The position numbers and the translations under genes were made by a program. This document shows, in pieces, positions 40,142 to 49,242 of a DNA stretch of 53,742 bases. Location: positions 1-53,742 of the forward strand of contig JAFTAP010000069.1 in assembly GCA_017455525.1 (NCBI GenBank), written 5' to 3'. Each line of letters begins with the position of its first letter. The first letter of the stretch is position 1. The stretch comes from Lachnospiraceae bacterium (GTDB lineage Bacteria; Bacillota; Clostridia; Lachnospirales; Lachnospiraceae). Under the pieces are notes generated by a model that worked only from the letters and a program-made list of their open reading frames with translations, was not told the origin of the DNA and did no database searches.

Positions 40142-40825
40142 ATGAACGGAAGCGTAATATCAGGTAAAAACATATATAAGATATTCAAGTTAGGCGAGGA
40201 GAGGGTTGCGGCGCTTAACGGCGTGAGCATGGAGGTGAAGCGGGGCGAGTTCGTGGCGATAGTAGGCACTTCCGGTTCGGGCAAATCTACTCTTCTTAAT
40301 ATGCTTGCGGGACTCGATAAGCCTACGAAGGGTGAGATAATCATCGCAGGACAGCATATAGAGAAGATGAGCGAGGGCGAGCTTGTGAAGTTCCGCAGGG
40401 ATCATGTCGGTTTTATATTTCAGGCATACGATCTGCTCCCGCAGCTTAATGCGATAGAGAATGTAGCGCTTCCGCTGTCTTTTAAGGGTATGAATAAGAG
40501 CAGACGCACGAAAGAGGCGATGCATGCCCTGAAGCAGGTGGGGCTTGAGAAATACATGAGACACCGTCCTACGGAAATGAGCGGTGGACAGCAGCAGAGA
40601 GTAGGCATAGCAAGGGCATTGGTGGTGAGGCCTGAGATAATATTTGCGGACGAGCCCACGGGAAACCTCGATACGAAGACTACGATATCCGTACTGCATT
40701 TATTACAGGAGGTCGTACATGAGGCGGGGAATACTCTTGTGATGGTGACACATGACAATAATCTGGCTTCTTATGCGGACAGAAGGCTCCATATACTTGA
40801 CGGAGAAGTGGTGTATGAGGACTGA
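40142..40825 (+). CDS. MacB/LolD-type ABC transporter ATP-binding protein
   Basis: The 227-residue ATPase has Walker A GTSGSGKST, Q-loop FQAYDLLPQLN, the signature MSGGQQQR and Walker B IIFADEPTGNLD; the LLPQLNAIENVALPL and PTGNLD phrases are typical of the MacB/LolD family that drives mechanotransmission exporters. It pairs with the FtsX-like permease at 42631 and the NEW3/CARDB-like secreted protein between them. The ribosome site is weak; the long inverted repeat just upstream could influence expression. The cargo is unknown. Confidence 0.92.
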   Translation: MNGSVISGKNIYKIFKLGEERVAALNGVSMEVKRGEFVAIVGTSGSGKSTLLNMLAGLDKPTKGEIIIAGQHIEKMSEGELVKFRRDHVGFIFQAYDLLPQLNAIENVALPLSFKGMNKSRRTKEAMHALKQVGLEKYMRHRPTEMSGGQQQRVGIARALVVRPEIIFADEPTGNLDTKTTISVLHLLQEVVHEAGNTLVMVTHDNNLASYADRRLHILDGEVVYED

Positions 40826-40981
40826 TAGCCAGAGGATACCGAATGAGTAGATAAGAATACAATATTATTAATATATGAAACAAGTATTTGAATAATATTT
40901 GAATTATAATAATAAAATATTTAGAATATATCAAAGTGATTTTGAGATAAGGCCATTAAATACAGATGAAAGAGGATGGAT

Positions 40982-42631
40982 ATGTTAAACAAGGCTTTAA
41001 CGTCAAAGATGAAAATAACAGCAGGAGTGCTTTTATCCTGCCTGCTGCTGTCAAATATAAATTTAATATCAGCTAACGCCGCGACGACAACAACTACCGA
41101 GGACGGCACGACGACTACTGTGGATAATGTAACCTATACAGGAAGCACAGGTTCGTCAGGCACGAATCCAAGCTCCACATATAACGAGGGCGGAAGCGAA
41201 GGAACGCCGGCGGAAGAGGGCGAGCGGTACAGCAAGGCGACGACTACAAATCCCTTCCTGATGCCGGGCAACACATGGGTCACGCCTGAGGCGACCTACG
41301 GACAGGACTGCATAGTAGTGCTGCCCATAGTAAATATGTTTAAATATAATATCACTGATATAATAATCACTCCGAGACTTGGCGCAAGGACAGATGATTT
41401 TCCATTTGAGATAAGCAATACAGGCTACACGCAGAAGGTGGACGTGCTGGTCGGGGAGGATGCGCAGCCTAATTATGCGGACAGGATACATAACTGCGTA
41501 TGGGTTTTCCGCACGAGAGAGAATGTAAAGACAGGCTATTACAAGCTTGACTTCGATATAACCTATACCGATCCAACCTGTGCCGTGGATACGACAGTCA
41601 TATCGGTATTCGTAAAGACTACAGGGCTTCCCGAAAACGGCACGATAGACGGTGACGGAGATAAGAAGCTGTCAATGCCGAGACTTATCGTCAAAGGCTT
41701 TACCACAACCCCGGCAGAGGTATACTCCGGAGAACAGTTCACTCTGAATCTATCTATGGAGAACACATCGAGGGAAACCACGGTCAAGAATCTGCAGTTT
41801 GATCTGACGGCTACCGTAGAGGGCTCGACAACACAGGCAAGCTATGCTGCGTTCCTGCCTACGTCCGGTTCTAATTCCTTCTATATAGACAGCATATCTC
41901 CGGGAGGAGTGACAGAGCTTACGATGGATTTCGAGGCAAAGTCAGGGCTGGAGCAGCGTCCTTATGTGATGTCCATAGTAATGAAGTACGAGGATGAACG
42001 GGCAAATGCTTATGACAGCACTGCAAGCATTACTATTCCCGTGAAGCAGGTATCTAAGTTCGATACCTCGACACCGACCTGCGAGCCGTCCGTGATAGAT
42101 ATAGGAGAGCAGTCTGACCTTATGTTTTCCATATATAATACGGGAAAAACGACGCTATACAATGTGCAGGTTACTGTGAACGATAAGACCGTGCAGCCGG
42201 CGCTTGCTTATGTAGGGAATCTTGCTCCGGGTGCTACGGGCAATGTCGATGTTATGTTAACAGGAAAAGAATACTCCGAGAGTGAGACTGCTACGATTCC
42301 TATAGTAATATCATACGAGGATGAGACGGGCTCGGTTTCTACGCAGACAAGGAATATAAGTCTTGGGGTACAGCAGGCTATTGTCGAGGATTGGAGTGCT
42401 ATGGAAGAGCTTCCGGCAGAGGAAAGCGCAGTTAAACTTCAGATATGGCAGATAGTACTTATTGCCGTGGGAGGTCTTATTCTGCTGATAGGCATAATTG
42501 CCGGCATAAAAGCAATGAAAAATAAGAGGAAAAAACGCGAAGAGGAAGAGCTTGCCCTTGGGATTACGGAGTATGACATACCGGACGGAGATAATAAGAC
42601 CGCCGGCAAATCTGATAAGGACGGTGACTGA
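40982..42631 (+). CDS. Secreted CARDB/NEW3-like protein with C-terminal anchor, ABC partner
   Basis: The 549-residue protein has a signal peptide (residues about 8-33, ending ANAA), a Thr/Gly/Ser-rich stretch and three or four beta-sandwich repeats. These contain LSMENTSRETTVKNLQFDLTA, FSIYNTGKTTLYNVQVTVND and LAPGATGNVDVMLTG, the CARDB/NEW3 (NPCBM-associated) pattern. A membrane helix (about 500-520) and a basic/acidic tail follow. It is anchored in the membrane with its bulk outside and sits between ABC genes, overlapping the permease by one base, so it probably acts as the exporter's extracytoplasmic adaptor (inference). AGAGG precedes the ATG at 40982. Confidence 0.75.
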   Translation: MLNKALTSKMKITAGVLLSCLLLSNINLISANAATTTTTEDGTTTTVDNVTYTGSTGSSGTNPSSTYNEGGSEGTPAEEGERYSKATTTNPFLMPGNTWVTPEATYGQDCIVVLPIVNMFKYNITDIIITPRLGARTDDFPFEISNTGYTQKVDVLVGEDAQPNYADRIHNCVWVFRTRENVKTGYYKLDFDITYTDPTCAVDTTVISVFVKTTGLPENGTIDGDGDKKLSMPRLIVKGFTTTPAEVYSGEQFTLNLSMENTSRETTVKNLQFDLTATVEGSTTQASYAAFLPTSGSNSFYIDSISPGGVTELTMDFEAKSGLEQRPYVMSIVMKYEDERANAYDSTASITIPVKQVSKFDTSTPTCEPSVIDIGEQSDLMFSIYNTGKTTLYNVQVTVNDKTVQPALAYVGNLAPGATGNVDVMLTGKEYSESETATIPIVISYEDETGSVSTQTRNISLGVQQAIVEDWSAMEELPAEESAVKLQIWQIVLIAVGGLILLIGIIAGIKAMKNKRKKREEEELALGITEYDIPDGDNKTAGKSDKDGD

Positions 42632-44049
42632 TGAGATTCTCCGATAAGGTAGGTATGGCCTGGAGCTCTCTATGGAAGCGAAAGCTTCGCTCGCTGCTTA
42701 CAATCCTGGGCGTAATGATAGGCGTGGCGTCTATAGTCACGATGATGGCTCTTGGCGAGGGTATGAACCGGCAGAGCATGGAGATGATAGAGGAATACGG
42801 CGGCCTTCGCACGGTCGAGGTCAGGGAAGGTAATAATCAGACCGCGAAGAATGCTTCTTCGGGTGCCGATAATGCGGCTTCCGACCCTACGAAGCTTAAA
42901 CTCACAGATAACACGATAAAGACAATACAGGAGATGGGGCATGTGGAGCAGGTGTATCCTACGCTCGAATTTCAGGCGGTGATGCAGAGCGGGGGCTACC
43001 GACTTGGCATTTATGGCGGTCAGGCGATACCGCTTGAGGTTCTGCGTGACATGAAGTGGGAGTTTGCTGACGGAGGATGGCCGAATAAGGGCGATGAGCT
43101 CAAGTTTGTGTTCGGGAACATGGTAATACAGGATTTCGAGGATTCAAGAGGAAATGCCGTCTATTGGAACACCGGAAGGGTTGCGGACGTGGATCTTATG
43201 AAATCAAAGATGTTCACAGTGTTTGACACGGAGGCTTACTATGCTTCGCAGAATAGCGGCGACGGAGGGCGGACTGCAGAAGCTGGAGACGACTTAGAGG
43301 GGGCGGACGGAGAAGCACCGGGGGCTGCGACGGCGACACCCGCACCGAAGAAGTATATGATCCCTACGGCCGGCGTGCTGGCAGGAAGCCTTGAGGATTA
43401 TAAGGAATATTCGTGGAGCGTGTATTGTGATCTGGAAGCTTTAGAGAAGATGTATAAGAAGGTATTCAAGGGAAAGGCTATACCCGGACAGCCTGTGAAG
43501 AAGAACGGGAAGCCGTATCCTGAACTCTTTTATTCCAAACTTAGCGTGATAGTGGATGATGTAGAGAATGTCGAGGCGATACAGAAGGAGATAGGCGACA
43601 TGGGCTATCAGGCGAGCAGTAATTCCGAATGGATCGCACAGGCTAAGGAGCAGTCAAGGAGCACGCAGGCGTTGCTTGGCGGGATAGGAGCGGTCTCGCT
43701 TATCGTTGCTGCGATAGGCATAGCGAATACCATGATGATGTCTATATATGAGAGGACGAAGGAGATAGGGGTCATGAAGGTCTTAGGCTGCGGGCTTTTT
43801 GACATACAGCAGCTCTTCCTTATAGAAGCAGGCATGATAGGCTTCGGGGGAGGCGTGACGGGGCTTTCGCTTTCGGTCCTGGTGTGTCTTATAATTAATA
43901 AGATAACGGGGGCGATGACTGCCGTGATACCTTTCTGGATGTATTTTGCCGCCGTTGTCTTTGCCATAATAGTGTCGATGCTCGCAGGCTTTGCGCCGAG
44001 CAAGAGGGCGATGTCGCTCTCGGCGCTGGAGGCGATACGGAATAATTAG
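42631..44049 (+). CDS. MacB-type ABC transporter permease (FtsX-like)
   Basis: The 472-residue protein has the MacB/FtsX layout: an N-terminal segment (WKRKLRSLLTILGVMIGVASIVTMMALGEG), a long extracytoplasmic domain (about 40-350) with an Ala/Gly/Pro-rich insert, and three C-terminal segments (QALLGGIGAVSLIVAAIGIANTMMM; KVLGCGLFD; FAAVVFAIIVSML). It is the membrane part of a mechanotransmission exporter for peptides, lipids or envelope remodelling. Its ATG overlaps the preceding stop by one base. Confidence 0.9.
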   Translation: MRFSDKVGMAWSSLWKRKLRSLLTILGVMIGVASIVTMMALGEGMNRQSMEMIEEYGGLRTVEVREGNNQTAKNASSGADNAASDPTKLKLTDNTIKTIQEMGHVEQVYPTLEFQAVMQSGGYRLGIYGGQAIPLEVLRDMKWEFADGGWPNKGDELKFVFGNMVIQDFEDSRGNAVYWNTGRVADVDLMKSKMFTVFDTEAYYASQNSGDGGRTAEAGDDLEGADGEAPGAATATPAPKKYMIPTAGVLAGSLEDYKEYSWSVYCDLEALEKMYKKVFKGKAIPGQPVKKNGKPYPELFYSKLSVIVDDVENVEAIQKEIGDMGYQASSNSEWIAQAKEQSRSTQALLGGIGAVSLIVAAIGIANTMMMSIYERTKEIGVMKVLGCGLFDIQQLFLIEAGMIGFGGGVTGLSLSVLVCLIINKITGAMTAVIPFWMYFAAVVFAIIVSMLAGFAPSKRAMSLSALEAIRNN

Positions 44050-44087
44050 TGGATTACCGGCATGCCAGAGAGGCTTACATAAATTAA

Positions 44088-45461
44088 ATGGTATTCAGTT
44101 CGCTTGAATTCATATTCAGATTTCTACCGGTATTCATGCTCGTTTATTACATCGTGCCTGTCTACTGGAGAAATGCGGTGCTTCTTTTGGGAAGCATTGT
44201 TTTCTATGCCTTCGGCGAGCCGAAGTATGTGTTGCTTATCATAGTTTCCGTGCTTGTGAATTATCTTATTGCAAGAGGCATAGGGAGGAGTGATAAGGGG
44301 TTTGCGAGGGGATTTCTGCTTGCGGTTGACATAATTTATAATATAGGTCTGCTTGCTGTTTTCAAATATCTTGCTTTTATTATAGAGAATATTAATAATA
44401 TTGGCGGGTATAGTTTTGTAATACCGAGGATAGCCCTTCCGCTCGGCATTTCTTTCTTCACGTTCCAGATTCTTTCTTATGTTATTGATGTGTACAGGCG
44501 CAGGATTCCGTATGACAGATCGCTTGTGGATCTCGGTACGTATATACTTATGTTCCCGCAGCTTATTGCGGGACCGATAGTGACATATAGTGAGGTGGCG
44601 CTTGACTTGAAGTGCAGGCAGAAGAAGCTTGCGGATTTGGAGCAGGGCTTGAAGCCCTTTATTATCGGGCTTGCGATGAAGGTCTTGCTTGCGAATAACT
44701 TAGGCACGATATGGAGCGACATAGGCACGGCGGGATATGAGAATATATCCACGCCCTACGCGTGGATAGGGGCGCTGTCCTATACCTTCCAGATTTACTT
44801 TGACTTTGCGGGATATTCGATGATGGCTGTCGGTCTTGGACGGATGCTCGGATTTTCCTTGCCGGAGAACTTTAATCACCCATATTCTGCTGTTTCGGTA
44901 AGGGACTTCTGGGGCAGATGGCATATCACGCTTACCAACTGGTTTCGCGAGTACTTATATATCCCGCTCGGAGGGAACCGAAAAGGCAGGATCAGAACTT
45001 ATGTAAACTTATTGATCGTATGGTTCGTGACCGGACTCTGGCATGGAGCCGCATGGAACTTCGTGCTGTGGGGACTGTATTACTTCTGTTTTATTGCAAT
45101 TGAAAGGATTTTCCTCGGTAAGATATTAAGGAAGCTGCCGGGGGTCATAGGATGGCTGTATACTATGCTGGTCGTAGTAGTGGGATGGGTAATGTTTGCT
45201 GTGAACGGGGTAGATGACTTTTTGATTTACATAACTAGAATGTTTGGCGGTTACTACGGGGATGACTATTTAGACCATATAGTAAGCGTAGCGTTATTGC
45301 TGGCTGCGGGAACGTTCTTCTCTGCTCCGCTTTTTCGCAGATTTTATGATGGGATAAAGGATAAAGCGTTAGGGCTTATACTGCATCTGATCTTATTCTG
45401 GGCATCAGTAGTAGCGCTCGTGGATGCGGCATATAATCCATTTTTGTATTTTAGGTTTTAG
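44088..45461 (+). CDS. MBOAT-family O-acyltransferase
   Basis: The 457-residue protein is an AlgI/DltB-type membrane-bound O-acyltransferase with about ten membrane segments. It has the conserved phrases FQILSYVIDVYRR, FPQLIAGPIV, FWGRWHITLTNWFREYLYIPLGGNRKG and WFVTGLWHGAAWNFVLWGLYY with the catalytic His (near residue 319). Such proteins transfer acetyl groups across the membrane onto surface polysaccharides. The next gene encodes a secreted SGNH-like protein, the usual partner. The ribosome site is weak. Confidence 0.92.
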   Translation: MVFSSLEFIFRFLPVFMLVYYIVPVYWRNAVLLLGSIVFYAFGEPKYVLLIIVSVLVNYLIARGIGRSDKGFARGFLLAVDIIYNIGLLAVFKYLAFIIENINNIGGYSFVIPRIALPLGISFFTFQILSYVIDVYRRRIPYDRSLVDLGTYILMFPQLIAGPIVTYSEVALDLKCRQKKLADLEQGLKPFIIGLAMKVLLANNLGTIWSDIGTAGYENISTPYAWIGALSYTFQIYFDFAGYSMMAVGLGRMLGFSLPENFNHPYSAVSVRDFWGRWHITLTNWFREYLYIPLGGNRKGRIRTYVNLLIVWFVTGLWHGAAWNFVLWGLYYFCFIAIERIFLGKILRKLPGVIGWLYTMLVVVVGWVMFAVNGVDDFLIYITRMFGGYYGDDYLDHIVSVALLLAAGTFFSAPLFRRFYDGIKDKALGLILHLILFWASVVALVDAAYNPFLYFRF

Positions 45462-45478
45462 GCATGAGGTTAACATAA

Positions 45479-46603
45479 ATGAAGAAGTGTCCTTTGTTTA
45501 TTATTTTAATATTGACGATGCTGATTGTGTCGGTGCCTGGGGCGGTGATAAGCGTGCAGGATATGAATTTCGCTTATCCTGCGGCTGCGGTTATGATTCA
45601 GACGGTGAAGAACCATCAGTTTGAAAGGGTTATCTATCCAAGAGGACAAGGGCTTCCTGACAGGATGATGTATCATCCGGATCGGGAAGTGGAAGAAGAT
45701 GCGGAGAGATCGCGCTCTGATGACAGAGTGGTTGAGGGCAAGGCTTCTGCTGTATCGGTAAATAATAAGAAAAACGATATACGGATCGATAAGGATATAA
45801 CTGAGAATATTTCAGGTGAAGATTCATCATCAGGAAACAGGATCGATGCAAGAGATAGTGTTTCTGAAAATGGCGAAACTGTCGATGAAGATATGTATAA
45901 CTCTGATCATGATGAAGATGAGACGGCAAATGATGTGGATGATGAAGGTGAAGATGAGGCTTCAAATGATGATGCGACTTATGATGAAGCTTCCGATGAC
46001 GATGAACTGAAGGAGTTCACGACCGTTGATGATGACTATTTTACTGATGCTTGCTTCATCGGTGATTCTAGGGTTAAGGGATTAGGTCTTTATTCTGATC
46101 TTCCTGCCGTGAATTACGGCACGGTCGGTATGCAGCTTTATCGTATATTTGATAAAAAAGTGATAAGTACGGACATGGGCAAGGTCACGATCCCGGAGAT
46201 GCTTGCAGTGGAGCCGAAGTATGGAAAGATATACATGAAGTTCGGGCTCAATGAGATGGGCTGGGGCAATGATGAGATGTTTGCGAATTATTATTACGGG
46301 CTTATCGACTATCTAAAGGCGGTCCAGCCTGATGCGATCCTCTATGTGATGGGGCTTATCCATGTTACCGAGGGAGAGGAGCAGAGGTCTTCTCTCTATA
46401 ATAATGATGCAATAAATAAGAGAAACGAGCTTCTCCGTCAGATCGCGGAGGATGAGCATGTATATTATCTTGATCTGAATGAGGTTTTTACCGATGAATA
46501 CGGCAGGCTTGCGACCGAGGATTCCTTTGATGGCATCCATATCAAGGCGTCTGCGATAAATAAATGGGTTGATTATCTAAAGACGCATGCGATAGTCAAG
46601 TGA
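45479..46603 (+). CDS. Secreted SGNH/GDSL-like hydrolase or acetyltransferase
   Basis: The 374-residue protein has an N-terminal membrane/signal segment (about 5-30), a highly charged, Asp/Glu-rich linker (about 60-185), and a C-terminal SGNH domain. That domain has GDSR (Ser near 197), KFGLNEMGWG with the block III Asn, and SFDGIHIKA with Asp-His. SGNH proteins beside MBOAT transporters carry out O-acetylation of exopolysaccharide or cell-wall polymers. The acidic spacer would hold the domain away from the membrane. It starts 17 bases after the MBOAT stop. Confidence 0.85.
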   Translation: MKKCPLFIILILTMLIVSVPGAVISVQDMNFAYPAAAVMIQTVKNHQFERVIYPRGQGLPDRMMYHPDREVEEDAERSRSDDRVVEGKASAVSVNNKKNDIRIDKDITENISGEDSSSGNRIDARDSVSENGETVDEDMYNSDHDEDETANDVDDEGEDEASNDDATYDEASDDDELKEFTTVDDDYFTDACFIGDSRVKGLGLYSDLPAVNYGTVGMQLYRIFDKKVISTDMGKVTIPEMLAVEPKYGKIYMKFGLNEMGWGNDEMFANYYYGLIDYLKAVQPDAILYVMGLIHVTEGEEQRSSLYNNDAINKRNELLRQIAEDEHVYYLDLNEVFTDEYGRLATEDSFDGIHIKASAINKWVDYLKTHAIVK

Positions 46604-46641
46604 TGCGAAGTGGGAAGGCTTTATTTATAGGAGGGATGCAA

Positions 46642-47664
46642 ATGAAACAGATTATATTAGGAAAGACCGGAATAACTACGCCGCAGAATGCTTTCGGCGC
46701 GCTTCCGATACAGCGGGTGGATATGGATACGGCGGTGAAGATACTGCGTAGAGCTTATGATGGCGGGATGACCTACTTTGATACTGCAAGGGCTTATTCC
46801 GACAGCGAGGAGAAGCTGGGTGAAGCATTTGACGGAATGAGGGATAAGATATATATCGCTACGAAGACTCAGGCGACGACTCCGGAGAAGTTCTGGGCTG
46901 ATCTGGATCAAAGCCTGCGACTGCTCCGTACCGATTATATTGATGTGTATCAGCTTCATTGCGTGCCGCAGTGCTACAAACCGGGCGACGGAACAGGCAT
47001 GTATGAAGCAATGACCGAAGCAAAGAAGCAAGGCAAGATACGCCATATAGGAATAACGGCTCATAAAATCGGCGTGGCAGAGGAAATAGTCGCAAGCGGG
47101 CTTTACGAGACGCTTCAATTTCCGTTCTCTTATCTTGCGACTGACAGGGATATAGCTTTGGTAAAGGCTTGTGAAAAGGCGGAAATGGGTTTTATCGCCA
47201 TGAAGGGGCTTTCCGGCGGACTGCTTACTAATGCTGATGCATGCATGGCTTTCATGAGCGATTATCCCGTGCTCCCGATATGGGGGATACAGCGGGAGAG
47301 CGAGCTTGACGACTGGCTTTTCTTCTTTGATAAGGAAGTCACTATGACTGATGAACTGCAGGAAATAATAAATAAGGACAGGGATGAGCTTCTCGGAGAG
47401 TTCTGCAGAGGGTGTGGTTATTGCTCTCCATGTACGGTTGACATAACTATAAACCAGTGCGCGAGAATGTCCCTTATGGTCAGACGAGCCCCTTCTGAGG
47501 CTTGGCTTAATGAGCATTGGCAGGCGGAGATGATGAAGATCGAGAAGTGCGTTGAGTGCGGCGTCTGTATGACGAGATGTCCGTATGGGCTGAATATTCC
47601 GGAGCTTCTGAGGAAGAATCTGGCGGATTATAAGGAGATATTGGCGGGGAACGTGCAAGTTTGA
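46642..47664 (+). CDS. Aldo/keto reductase with C-terminal 4Fe-4S domain
   Basis: The protein of 340 residues has an aldo/keto-reductase barrel (LGKTGITTPQNAFGALPIQRV, TYFDTARAYSDSEEKLGEAF, KTQATTPEKFWADLDQSLR, IDVYQLHCV). Residues about 255-325 form a Cys-rich tail (CRGCGYCSPCTVDI, CVECGVCMTRCPYGL) for 4Fe-4S clusters. It resembles the protein at 23561 in architecture but not in sequence detail. Of the possible ATGs, 46642 has GGAGGG seven bases upstream. The physiological substrate is unknown; electron exchange with ferredoxin is likely. Confidence 0.9.
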   Translation: MKQIILGKTGITTPQNAFGALPIQRVDMDTAVKILRRAYDGGMTYFDTARAYSDSEEKLGEAFDGMRDKIYIATKTQATTPEKFWADLDQSLRLLRTDYIDVYQLHCVPQCYKPGDGTGMYEAMTEAKKQGKIRHIGITAHKIGVAEEIVASGLYETLQFPFSYLATDRDIALVKACEKAEMGFIAMKGLSGGLLTNADACMAFMSDYPVLPIWGIQRESELDDWLFFFDKEVTMTDELQEIINKDRDELLGEFCRGCGYCSPCTVDITINQCARMSLMVRRAPSEAWLNEHWQAEMMKIEKCVECGVCMTRCPYGLNIPELLRKNLADYKEILAGNVQV

Positions 47665-47692
47665 GGTTTATGTAAACTGAATTTTTTGCGAG

Positions 47693-47968
47693 CGGAACGC
47701 CCCGGGATGCTGATGCGCATGGCGCGTCAAAACGTGCCTGCGGATGCGTTACTTTAGGCGTTCTCGACCGGAACGCCCCGGGGCACTGACGCGCATGTCG
47801 CGTCAAAACGTGCCTGCAGATGTGTTACTTTAGGTGTTCGCAACCGGGACGCCCCGGGATGCTGACGCGCATAGCGCGTCAAAACGTGCCTGCGGATGTG
47901 TTACTTTAGGCGTTCTCGACCGGAACGCCCCGGGGCACTGACGCGCATGGCGCGTCAAAACGTGCCCG
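47693..47968. repeat. Four-copy tandem repeat with exact 76-bp period
   Basis: Units begin at 47693, 47769, 47845 and 47921 (CGGAACGCCCCGGG or near); the fourth stops after CGTCAAAACGTGCC. Units 1 and 3 share GGATGCTGA, units 2 and 4 share GGGCACTGA, so the array looks like a duplicated 152-bp dimer. Each unit has a hairpin of type GACGCGC-atg-GCGCGTC followed by AAAACG, as in the dispersed hairpin elements. Confidence 0.85.
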
Positions 47969-48118
47969 TAAAACGTCCACTGGACGTTTTACCACACGAA
48001 ACAATCTGTCCAAAATGTCCATTGATGTAATATAGGCTCTATGCTACAATCCTGCTAATGATTTTGAACTTAGGAATATATTATTATGTAAACCATAAAT
48101 ATATGCGGGAGATAGTGT
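47969..48118 (+). promoter_or_regulatory. Hairpin and promoter before degV
   Basis: GTAAAACGTCC-act-GGACGTTTTAC forms a perfect hairpin near 47968-47992. TTGATG (48022-48027) and TACAAT (48045-48050) with a 17-base spacer are a likely promoter for the DegV-family gene. Confidence 0.6.
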
Positions 48119-49006
48119 ATGTCGGTTGCTATAGTTACAGACAGTAATAGCGGTATCACGCAGGCTCAGGCAAAGGAGCTTGGGATTAGCGTGCTTCCTA
48201 TGCCATTTACGATAGACGGAGAGACTTATTACGAGGACATTAATCTTACGCAGGATCAGTTCTATGAGAAGCTCGCAGATCCTAATGCGGAAATACATAC
48301 GTCACAGCCCCTGCCGGGCGACATCATGTCGTTATGGGATAAGCTGCTTGAAGAGTACGATGAGCTTGTATTTATTCCCATGTCTTCCGGACTTTCCGGA
48401 ACCTGCGAAAGCGCTACGGTATTTGCCGCAGATTATGACGGCAGGGTTCAGGTAATAAATAATCAGAGAATATCCGTTACCCAGTACATGAGTGTCCTTG
48501 ATGCGATGCAGATGATAAAGGACGGTCATGATGCAGTTTACATAAAACGGAGACTCGAAGAAACTAAGTTTGATTCAAATATTTTCATAACTGTTGACAC
48601 GATGAAATACCTGAAAAAAGGCGGGAGAGTCACGCCAGCTGCCGCGGCTTTTGCAGATCTTCTGGGGATAAAGCCGGTTCTCCGCATCTATGGCGAGAAG
48701 CTGGATGCCTTTGCCAAGGCTCGTGGAATGAAGAATGCGAAGAAGGTAATGATCAAGGCGATAACCGATGACCTTGAGAAGAATTACGGCGGTATCACGC
48801 CGGATAAGCCCAACGCATGGCTCGGTATGGCGTATACGCACAATCTTTCCGAGGCTGAGGAATTCAAGACGGAAGTAGCCGAAGCCTTCCCTAACTATCA
48901 TATAGATATGTATCCCCTGTCTCTTTCTGTATCCTGCCATATAGGTCCCGGCGCCCTTGCCGTGACCTGCGTGAAAGTCCTCGAAGACGGCTGTAAATAT
49001 AACTGA
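48119..49006 (+). CDS. DegV-family fatty-acid-binding protein
   Basis: The 295-residue protein has the DegV fold: VAIVTDSNSGITQAQAKELGISVLPMPFTIDGETYYEDI, HTSQPLPGDI, FIPMSSGLSGTCESA and TMKYLKKGGRVTPAAA. It ends with LGMAYTHNLSEAEEFK and CHIGPGALAV. DegV/FakB proteins bind a fatty acid and present it to FakA kinase for phosphorylation. No fakA gene lies nearby. The GGGAGA site precedes the ATG. The family is sure; the exact lipid is unknown. Confidence 0.92.
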   Translation: MSVAIVTDSNSGITQAQAKELGISVLPMPFTIDGETYYEDINLTQDQFYEKLADPNAEIHTSQPLPGDIMSLWDKLLEEYDELVFIPMSSGLSGTCESATVFAADYDGRVQVINNQRISVTQYMSVLDAMQMIKDGHDAVYIKRRLEETKFDSNIFITVDTMKYLKKGGRVTPAAAAFADLLGIKPVLRIYGEKLDAFAKARGMKNAKKVMIKAITDDLEKNYGGITPDKPNAWLGMAYTHNLSEAEEFKTEVAEAFPNYHIDMYPLSLSVSCHIGPGALAVTCVKVLEDGCKYN

Positions 49007-49021
49007 ATTCAATAACGCCGG

Positions 49022-49053
49022 GCAGGCGGGCTGGATATATCCAGCCTGCCTGC
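49022..49053 (+). terminator. Strong hairpin after degV
   Basis: GCAGGC-g-GGCTGGAT pairs with ATCCAGCC-t-GCCTGC. It is a stable stem but lacks a T-run after it, so it may protect a 3' end rather than terminate. Confidence 0.45.
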
Positions 49054-49242
49054 AAACACACAACCCCAACATCTTGATTTTCCTCGACGTTTAAGTAATT
49101 GTCTACAAATCTCTTGCCTATTATTTGTGAATAATTTCTGATTGTTTTTATTTAAAAACAATTTAGTGATTTGATATAATTGCCGATATAAATGAAGAGA
49201 ATAATTACGCATATAAATATGTAATGCAAAAGGAGAGGAACT

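Noticed and set aside
46657-47658. 333-codon minus-strand open frame
   Set aside because: It mirrors the aldo/keto reductase gene, with low-complexity, non-protein-like composition and no ribosome site.
47693-47968. CRISPR array
   Set aside because: The 76-bp units are contiguous with near-identical content throughout; there are no unique spacers and no cas genes.
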